Shown: positions 58,651-64,000 of the stretch, piece after piece
Position numbering within the stretch: the first letter of the stretch is position 1
Layout of the letters: the number at the start of each line of letters is the position of its first letter
Origin: Pseudothioclava sp033100795
Lineage (GTDB): Bacteria > Pseudomonadota > Alphaproteobacteria > Rhodobacterales > Rhodobacteraceae
DNA length: 64,000 nt
Reading direction: 5' to 3'
Assembly (NCBI RefSeq): GCF_033100795.1
Contig: NZ_JAWLVI010000003.1
Span: 248,001 to 312,000 of the forward strand
Notes under the pieces: generated by a model
What the model saw: only the letters and a program-made list of their open reading frames with translations
Told to the model about the DNA's origin: nothing
Database searches by the model: none
Program-made: the position numbers and the translations under genes

Positions 58651-59423
58651 AGCGCGGCAATCGCGCGGCGCAACAGGTTCAGGCCGGTCAGCAGCAGCAT
58701 GACCAGCGTCCAGCGCCGGAACCGCGCGGCGTCCAGCCTGTCATGCGCCCGAAAGCCAAGCCATGTTCCGATCATCGCGGGCACGACCATCAGCGCCGAA
58801 ACGGGCGCCGTCGTCGGGTTCAGCACCCCTGACCCGATATGCGCCACCGTCAGCATCACCGCGCCCAGCAGAAACACCACGCCCTGCACCCGAACCGCCT
58901 CGCTTTTCTCGGCATGGATCGAAAGCAGATAGATGATCAGCGGCGGCCCCCAAATCCCCGAAATCCCGCCATACATCCCGCCGATAATCCCCAGAACAAT
59001 CTCGGCGCGGCGGCGATGATGGATTGGCAGCGCAAGGCTTACCCCCACCAGTTGCACCCCCGCAAACAGCACGATCGGCCCGGCCAGCAACGCATACATC
59101 AAAGGCTGCGGGATGATCCGCACGAACCCCGCCGTGATCGGAATGAAGATCAGCACCATCGCGATAAACAGCCGGTATTTCACAATCGAGGCCCAAGCCG
59201 CCCCATGCCCCTGCCGGAGCGACTGTGCCAGATTGGTAACCAGCGTCGGCAGGATCAACAGCGCGAGCGCCTTTTCCGACGGCATGAACGAACCGAAAAG
59301 CGAGAGCATCAGCATCGGCATTGCAAAGCCGATGGCGCCCTTCACAAAGCCCGCGAAAAGCGTGACAGCAAGCGCCAAAACGATCTGGAGCGCGGTAAAA
59401 TCGGTGAGCAGAAAGTCGATCAT
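58647..59423 (-). CDS. TauE/SafE-family membrane transporter
   Basis: A 258-residue protein with about eight membrane helices and the duplicated TauE signature: FAGFVKGAIGFAMPMLMLSL near residue 21 and IIGGMYGGISGIWGPPLIIY near 146. The family exports sulfite, sulfoacetate or related organic anions; the substrate here is not known. The start ATG at 59421-59423 follows AGGAGAGG; open frame upstream was rejected. It converges with the Hint gene. Confidence 0.82.
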   Translation of the reverse strand: MIDFLLTDFTALQIVLALAVTLFAGFVKGAIGFAMPMLMLSLFGSFMPSEKALALLILPTLVTNLAQSLRQGHGAAWASIVKYRLFIAMVLIFIPITAGFVRIIPQPLMYALLAGPIVLFAGVQLVGVSLALPIHHRRRAEIVLGIIGGMYGGISGIWGPPLIIYLLSIHAEKSEAVRVQGVVFLLGAVMLTVAHIGSGVLNPTTAPVSALMVVPAMIGTWLGFRAHDRLDAARFRRWTLVMLLLTGLNLLRRAIAAL

Positions 59424-59578
59424 TCCCTCTCCTAGCGCCGCCCCGCGCCCACGCCAATCAAAACAATCACACCAATACAATCTTACGCCAGAGCGCCCGA
59501 AATCCATGCGGCAACGCGGAAAAACCCGAATTGCGCACGACATATAAAAACAAACACAACGTCATTGTTGAATTTTTA

Positions 59579-59606
59579 TTGCGCTGCACCTGCAAAATGC
59601 CTATGC
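59579..59606 (+). promoter_or_regulatory. Candidate mcd promoter
   Basis: TTGCGC (59579-59584) and CTATGC (59601-59606) are 16 bases apart, 32 bases ahead of the mcd start. The block from -35 to -10 (TGCACCTGCA, then CTATG) resembles that before the 3-hydroxyacyl-CoA dehydrogenase gene at 42598-42626. Confidence 0.4.
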
Positions 59607-59638
59607 ACAACCAACCTGGTTTGGAAGGGGTCCGACTC

Positions 59639-61303
59639 ATGGCGCATGATGGGGGCGATATGCCGAAAAACACTGTTCTTTCCGATCTTCTTGGCCTGAC
59701 CGAAGCGGTCCTGCCCGAAGTCGCCGCACTCGTCGATCAGGCGACCGAAGCACTGCGCGCCAAGACCTCCAAGGATGGCCGCATCTCGGGCGCGCTGCTT
59801 GAGGAGCACCAGTATCAGGCGCACGGATTGTCGTGGCTCGCGACCTACAACCAGTCGCTGATCCAGCTTCAGCACTGGGCCAAACGCATCGCGGAAGACG
59901 GCAAGCTCGGTCAGATGGAGCAGTTGATCCTGCAAATCGGCTTTGGTGAATACCTCGCGCAGATTCAGGGCGGCATCCAGATGAACCAGGGCGAGATGAT
60001 CCGCCTTGCGACCCTCGACATCGCATGGACGCCCTCGGACGCCGCGCAAACGCTGATCGCGGCGGGCAACTCGAACGGCGCGCGTATGGCGCTGGTGTCC
60101 TTGATGCGCGACGAACAGGGCCGCTCGGTCTTTGGCGCCTCGGGTCTGGACGAAGAACTCGAGATGATCCGCGAGCAGTTCTACCGCTATGCCGAAGACC
60201 GCGTGAAACCCAACGCGCACGAGTGGCACCTGAAGGACGAACTGATCCCGATGGAGATCATCAGCGAACTCGCAGAACTTGGCGTGTTCGGCCTGACCAT
60301 CCCCGAGGAATTCGGAGGGCTTGGCCTGTCCAAAGCCTCGATGGTTGTTGTGACCGAAGAACTTTCGCGCGGCTATATTGGCGTTGGCTCGCTTGGCACG
60401 CGCTCGGAAATCGCCGCCGAACTGATCCTGTGCGGCGGCACCGAGGACCAAAAGGCCAAATGGCTGCCGGGCCTAGCGACGGGCGAGATCCTGTCGACCG
60501 CCGTTTTCACCGAACCGAACACCGGCTCCGACCTTGGCTCGCTGCGCACCCGCGCGGTCAAGGATGGCGACGACTGGGTGGTGACGGGCAACAAAACGTG
60601 GATCACCCACGCCGCGCGCACCCATGTCATGACGCTGCTGGCGCGCACCAACCCCGACACGACCGATTACAAAGGTCTGTCGATGTTCCTGGCCGAAAAG
60701 ACGCCGGGCACCGATGAGACCCCCTTCCCGACGCCCGGCATGACCGGTGGCGAGATCGAGGTTCTGGGCTACCGCGGCATGAAGGAATACGAGCTTGGCT
60801 TCGACGGCTTCCGCGTGAAGGGCGAGAACCTTTTGGGCGGTGAAGAGGGCAAGGGCTTCAAACAGCTGATGGAGACCTTCGAATCGGCCCGCATCCAGAC
60901 CGCCGCCCGCGCTGTCGGCGTGGCACAATCGGCCTGCGAAATCGGTATGCAATACGCCATCGACCGCAAGCAATTCGGCAAGTCGCTGATCGAATTCCCG
61001 CGTGTCGCCTCGAAACTGGCGATGATGGCGGTCGAGATCATGATCGCCCGCCAGCTGACCTATTTCTCGGCTTGGGAAAAAGACCACGGCCAGCGCTGCG
61101 ACCTTGAGGCAGGCATGGCGAAGCTGCTTGGCGCCCGCGTCGCGTGGTCGGCAGCCGATAACGCACTGCAAATCCACGGCGGCAACGGTTTCGCGCTTGA
61201 ATACCAGATCAGCCGCGTCCTGTGTGACGCCCGCATCCTGAACATCTTTGAAGGGGCGGCGGAAATTCAGGCTCAGGTGATCGCGCGGCGACTACTGGGG
61301 TGA
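59639..61303 (+). CDS. mcd: (2S)-methylsuccinyl-CoA dehydrogenase (ethylmalonyl-CoA pathway)
   Basis: A 554-residue acyl-CoA dehydrogenase with an extra N-terminal domain of about 150 residues (DLLGLTEAVLPEVAALVDQA), the distinguishing feature of Mcd. The flavin core has FGLTIPEEFGGLGLSKASMV near residue 213, STAVFTEPNTGSDLGSLRTR near 285 and ends LNIFEGAAEIQAQVIARRLL, where the glutamate region of the active site lies. Mcd oxidises methylsuccinyl-CoA to mesaconyl-CoA and reduces ETF. Start: the ATG at 59639 follows GGAAGGGG; a second ATG at 59660 also has a good site, so the first seven residues are uncertain. Confidence 0.88.
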   Translation: MAHDGGDMPKNTVLSDLLGLTEAVLPEVAALVDQATEALRAKTSKDGRISGALLEEHQYQAHGLSWLATYNQSLIQLQHWAKRIAEDGKLGQMEQLILQIGFGEYLAQIQGGIQMNQGEMIRLATLDIAWTPSDAAQTLIAAGNSNGARMALVSLMRDEQGRSVFGASGLDEELEMIREQFYRYAEDRVKPNAHEWHLKDELIPMEIISELAELGVFGLTIPEEFGGLGLSKASMVVVTEELSRGYIGVGSLGTRSEIAAELILCGGTEDQKAKWLPGLATGEILSTAVFTEPNTGSDLGSLRTRAVKDGDDWVVTGNKTWITHAARTHVMTLLARTNPDTTDYKGLSMFLAEKTPGTDETPFPTPGMTGGEIEVLGYRGMKEYELGFDGFRVKGENLLGGEEGKGFKQLMETFESARIQTAARAVGVAQSACEIGMQYAIDRKQFGKSLIEFPRVASKLAMMAVEIMIARQLTYFSAWEKDHGQRCDLEAGMAKLLGARVAWSAADNALQIHGGNGFALEYQISRVLCDARILNIFEGAAEIQAQVIARRLLG

Positions 61304-61314
61304 GCCGTGTCTCG

Positions 61315-61337
61315 GAGAGCTTCCAGTGGAAGCTCTC
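61315..61337 (+). other. Near-perfect palindrome after mcd
   Basis: GAGAGCTTCCA and its complement (11-bp arms, 1-base centre) begin 11 bases after the mcd stop codon. It can form a 10-bp hairpin with a 3-base loop. No T-run follows; the next hairpin at 61391-61414 has one. Confidence 0.6.
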
Positions 61338-61390
61338 AGCGGCGAACGCGCTGCGCGTCGCAGCTCCGGGGGCAAACATAAACTACCGCA

Positions 61391-61414
61391 ACGGGGCTAT
61401 CGCGGCCCCGTTTT
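61391..61414 (+). terminator. mcd terminator
   Basis: Stem ACGGGGC / GCCCCGT (61391-61397 with 61405-61411) with a 7-base loop, ending in TTTT. It lies about 90 bases after the mcd stop, downstream of the palindrome at 61315-61337. Confidence 0.65.
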
Positions 61415-61466
61415 GCATTGCACGCGCCGCGCGTTCGGGCAATCTCTGGGGCAAAGGAGACCCCCG

Positions 61467-61970
61467 ATGATCCGTGACGCCCGCCCCGAAGACGCCGAAG
61501 CCATCCGCGAGATTTACAATGACGCCGTCGCCAACACGACAGCGATCTGGAACGAGATCCTGGTCGATGCCGAGAACCGCCGCCAGTGGATCGCTGATCG
61601 ACAGGCAGCAGGCTATCCGGTGCTGGTGTGGGAGGCCGACGGCCGCGCGATGGGCTACGCCAGTTTCGGCCCCTTCCGCCCGCATGACGGCTATCATCTA
61701 AGCGTCGAACACTCGGTCTATGTGAACCGCGAAGCACGCGGCGGCGGGATCGGGCGCAAGCTGATGGAAGCGCTGATCGAACGCGCCCGGGAAGGCGGCT
61801 TCCATGTGATGATCGCGGCGATTGACGGGGCGAATGACGGCTCGGTCCGCCTGCACGAAGCGCTTGGCTTTACCCGCACCGGCACAATGCCGCAGGTCGG
61901 CAAAAAATTCGGGCGTTGGCTCGATCTGGCGCTGTTGCAGCTTCAGCTGGACGACCGCCCGACGCCCTGA
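61467..61970 (+). CDS. GNAT N-acetyltransferase, phosphinothricin-acetyltransferase type
   Basis: A 167-residue PAT-family GNAT. MIRDARPEDAEAIREIYNDA starts the domain, TTAIWNEILVDAENRRQWI and GYASFGPFRPHDGYHLSVEH follow, and EARGGGIGRKLMEALIE near residue 90 is the acetyl-CoA loop. Homologues acetylate methionine sulfoximine, phosphinothricin or other amines; substrate unknown. The ATG at 61467 follows AAAGGAGA; the longer open frame upstream covers the mcd terminator and was rejected. It overlaps recO (opposite strand) by 28 bases. Confidence 0.88.
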   Translation: MIRDARPEDAEAIREIYNDAVANTTAIWNEILVDAENRRQWIADRQAAGYPVLVWEADGRAMGYASFGPFRPHDGYHLSVEHSVYVNREARGGGIGRKLMEALIERAREGGFHVMIAAIDGANDGSVRLHEALGFTRTGTMPQVGKKFGRWLDLALLQLQLDDRPTP

Positions 61971-62686
61971 CGGGCCAGCGCATCCATCAGGCGTTGGCGC
62001 GCCTTGGGTAGGCCGCGCCCGCCAAGCTCCGGCGCGATCCGGTGCTCAAGGAAATATCCCGTCAGCGCAAGCCCCTGCACCAGTTCGTCATAGGTAGCAG
62101 ACCCCTGCCCCAACAAAAATTGCGGCAAGGCCAACAGCTTGGGTGCCCATTCGCCAGCCCCCGCGCGGCTAACAGCGCGCCCCGATTTCGGGCTGACAAA
62201 GGCCAGATCGTCGCGTGATCCGGTCACCGCGCAAGCCCCCAGATCAAGCCCGAAGCCAAGCTCGTCCAAGAGCCCCATTTCCCACCGCAGATAATCGACT
62301 TCCCAGCCATCATGCGCCATGTCGATGACGTCGAACAAAGGCTCGGTTGCGGCATACAGAACCGGGTGCGGCTCGCGCTCAGCCAAAGCAAACCCCAGAA
62401 GCGCACAGACCGAGTTCAACCCCAACAGCGCCATCCGATCGCCCAACACCCCCGAGCGCGCCTTGACCGGCTCAAGCGTAAATGCGCCCATGTGATCCTC
62501 AAGCCGCGCCCGCCAGCTCAGCGCAACATGGGTGCCGGGTTGCAAACTGGCCGCCATCTTGCGCGAGGCACCGCCCCGAACGACACCAGAATGCCGCCCG
62601 TGCGAGGCCGTGAACACATCGACAATCGCTGCGGTCTCCCCGTGGGGCCGCATCGAGAGGATGGTTCCGTGATCTTGCCAATCCAT
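61943..62686 (-). CDS. recO: DNA repair protein RecO
   Basis: A 247-residue RecO with an N-terminal OB fold (MDWQDHGTILSMRPHGETAA, then GRHSGVVRGGASRKMAASLQ) and the helical C-terminal part (LYAATEPLFDVIDMAHDGWE). RecO loads RecA onto SSB-coated DNA with RecR. The cysteine pair of zinc-binding RecO is not seen. The start ATG at 62684-62686 was chosen over a frame open to 62716. The era-DUF1491-recO order is typical of Rhodobacterales. Confidence 0.9.
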   Translation of the reverse strand: MDWQDHGTILSMRPHGETAAIVDVFTASHGRHSGVVRGGASRKMAASLQPGTHVALSWRARLEDHMGAFTLEPVKARSGVLGDRMALLGLNSVCALLGFALAEREPHPVLYAATEPLFDVIDMAHDGWEVDYLRWEMGLLDELGFGLDLGACAVTGSRDDLAFVSPKSGRAVSRAGAGEWAPKLLALPQFLLGQGSATYDELVQGLALTGYFLEHRIAPELGGRGLPKARQRLMDALARQGVGRSSS

Positions 62687-62744
62687 GCCGGACCTTTGCG
62701 CACTTATCGCCCGCACGATATGCCAGCGGGCGAAAGGGGGGAAG

Positions 62745-63083
62745 TCAGTCCTTCAGACCCTCTTCTTCCAGAAGCGTGCGCCCCTCGCGGCTTTCCAGTT
62801 CGATCACCCACAGATCAGGGTCAAAACCACGCTGCTTGCGGATGCTTTCGTCGACCTCGCGCTCTGGCCCCTCGGTCAGCACCATCCATTGCCGCGCGCC
62901 TGTCATCAGGTCAAAGCTGCGCTGATAGGCGCGCGCCGTGCCATCCAAAAGCGCGCATTTCACCAGAACCGCCCCGGCATGAGCATTCCCGCGATGGGTG
63001 ATATAGGCCGGGATATGGGCCAGTTCGAGCCGTTTGAGATAGGCGCGGACCCAAAGGTCAGCGGCAAGGCTCTCAGTCGCCAT
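62745..63083 (-). CDS. DUF1491 family protein
   Basis: A 112-residue protein with LWVRAYLKRLELAHIPAYIT near residue 10, VLVKCALLDGTARAYQRSF and RQWMVLTEGPEREVDESIRK. This matches the DUF1491 pattern, found almost only in alphaproteobacteria next to era and recO. Function unknown. Its start overlaps the era stop by 11 bases (63073-63083), so it is probably cotranscribed and coupled. Confidence 0.82.
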   Translation of the reverse strand: MATESLAADLWVRAYLKRLELAHIPAYITHRGNAHAGAVLVKCALLDGTARAYQRSFDLMTGARQWMVLTEGPEREVDESIRKQRGFDPDLWVIELESREGRTLLEEEGLKD

Positions 63084-63984
63084 CCTTGAAATCCAGACCC
63101 ATTTCCGAATAGCGCTCGGCCTCGTCCAGCCAGTTCGGGCGGACCTTCACCTGCAAGAACAGGTGCACCGGACGGCCCAGAAACTCGGCCATATCGGCAC
63201 GGGCTGCCTTGGAGATCGCCTTGATCGTCTCGCCGCCTTTACCAAGGATAATCCCCTTGTGGCCATCGCGCGCGACATAGATCAACTGGTCGATACGGGT
63301 AGAACCGTCGGTGCGGTCCTCCCATTTCTCGGTCTCGACGGTCAGCTGATAGGGCAGCTCCTCATGCAGGCGCAGCGTCAGTTTCTCGCGCGTGATCTCG
63401 GCGGCAATCTGGCGCATCGGCAAATCAGCGATCTGGTCCTCGGGGTAATACCACGGACCAATGGGGAGTTGCTCGGCCAGCCATTCGCGCAGGTCTTCGA
63501 CGCCGTAGCCGCGCTCGGCCGAAATCATGAAAGTCTTGGCGAAGGGGAACGCCTCGTTCAGCTCGGCCGACAGCTCCAGCAGTTTTTCGGCCTTCACCTT
63601 GTCGATCTTGTTGATCGCAAGCGCGACCGGCTGCGCGCCTTCGCGTTCATGCAGGGCGGCGATAATCGCCTTCGCGCCTTCAGTCAGGCCGCGATGCGCC
63701 TCGATCAGCAGCACCACGACATCGGCATCTGCCGCCCCACCCCAGGCCGCCGATACCATCGCCCGATCAAGGCGGCGGCGCGGGCGGAAAATACCGGGCG
63801 TGTCGATAAACACGATCTGCGCCTGTCCGGCCATCGCGACGCCACGAATACGCGCGCGCGTGGTTTGCACCTTATGCGTGACGATCGAGACCTTCGCCCC
63901 CACCATCCGGTTCAGCAGCGTCGATTTGCCGGCGTTCGGCTCGCCGATCAGGGCAACAAAGCCAGAGCGGGTCGTCTCGGTCAT
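63073..63984 (-). CDS. era: GTPase Era
   Basis: A 303-residue Era. GTPase motifs: G1 GEPNAGKSTLLN near residue 14, G3 DTPGIF near 61, G4 NKIDK near 122, G5 SAERG near 153. The C-terminal KH domain has DGHKGIILGKGGETIKAISK near 240. Era binds the 3' end of 16S rRNA and assists 30S maturation. A GGAGG-like site precedes the ATG, and the window ends 16 bases upstream. Confidence 0.96.
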   Translation of the reverse strand: MTETTRSGFVALIGEPNAGKSTLLNRMVGAKVSIVTHKVQTTRARIRGVAMAGQAQIVFIDTPGIFRPRRRLDRAMVSAAWGGAADADVVVLLIEAHRGLTEGAKAIIAALHEREGAQPVALAINKIDKVKAEKLLELSAELNEAFPFAKTFMISAERGYGVEDLREWLAEQLPIGPWYYPEDQIADLPMRQIAAEITREKLTLRLHEELPYQLTVETEKWEDRTDGSTRIDQLIYVARDGHKGIILGKGGETIKAISKAARADMAEFLGRPVHLFLQVKVRPNWLDEAERYSEMGLDFKDGD

Positions 63985-64000
63985 TTCTGGTCCTCCATTC

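Overview
The window looks like a chromosomal segment of an alphaproteobacterium of the Rhodobacterales (Rhodobacteraceae/Roseobacter group). This rests on GC-rich coding sequence, the pckA-chvI-chvG-hprK-rapZ-ptsIIA-ptsH arrangement, an era-DUF1491-recO run, a methylsuccinyl-CoA dehydrogenase of the ethylmalonyl-CoA pathway, a DUF6473 protein and Hint-domain proteins. Genus cannot be fixed by eye. No insertion sequence, prophage, CRISPR array or rRNA was seen; the segment is mostly core genome.

Region 1 (1-15178, all minus strand) is the translation supercluster. The str operon (rpsL, rpsG, fusA, tuf) runs into the S10 and spc operons (rpsJ to secY; secY is cut by the left edge). A small acidic RraB-family protein (predicted RNase E inhibitor) sits between rpmD and rplO. 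Several intergenic gaps of this long operon carry strong hairpins, three of them followed by T-rich tracts like intrinsic terminators, so the operon is probably punctuated by attenuators and internal promoters.

Region 2 (15175-18327) is a four-gene envelope cassette: a GT2 glycosyltransferase, a lipid-A-biosynthesis N-terminal-domain membrane protein, an ArnT/PMT-like glycosyltransferase and a PAP2 phosphatase. It has its own candidate promoter and probably decorates lipid A or another envelope lipid. The stop codon of its last gene overlaps the -35 box of the rpsL promoter. A secreted helical protein of unknown function follows (18449-19162).

Region 3 (19252-31742, minus) is the tRNA-Trp, secE, nusG, rplKA, rplJL, rpoBC cluster, with a structured leader before rpoB and a terminator-like hairpin between secE and nusG. 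Next come a divergent methyltransferase-like gene and a second, nearly identical tuf copy (32730-33905).

Region 4 (34147-43531) holds a DUF533 protein, parC, an SH3 protein, an SDR, a HIG1-type membrane protein, the cobalamin adenosyltransferase, etfBA, a DUF6473 protein and 3-hydroxyacyl-CoA dehydrogenase. Region 5 (43596-50041) is the regulatory block ptsH, EIIA, rapZ, hprK, chvG, chvI, divergent from pckA. It links cell-envelope/acid sensing, a PTS phosphorelay without a local sugar permease, and the gluconeogenic entry enzyme.

Region 6 (50136-63984) carries a cardiolipin synthase-like PLD protein, RNase R, a GNAT, dapE, a tandem pair of Hint-domain proteins (the least understood genes here), a TauE exporter, mcd, another GNAT, recO, DUF1491 and era. 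The most interesting leads are the Hint pair, the RraB gene inside the ribosomal operon, the operon-internal terminator-like hairpins, the structured rpoB and pckA leaders, and the envelope cassette between rpoC and rpsL.
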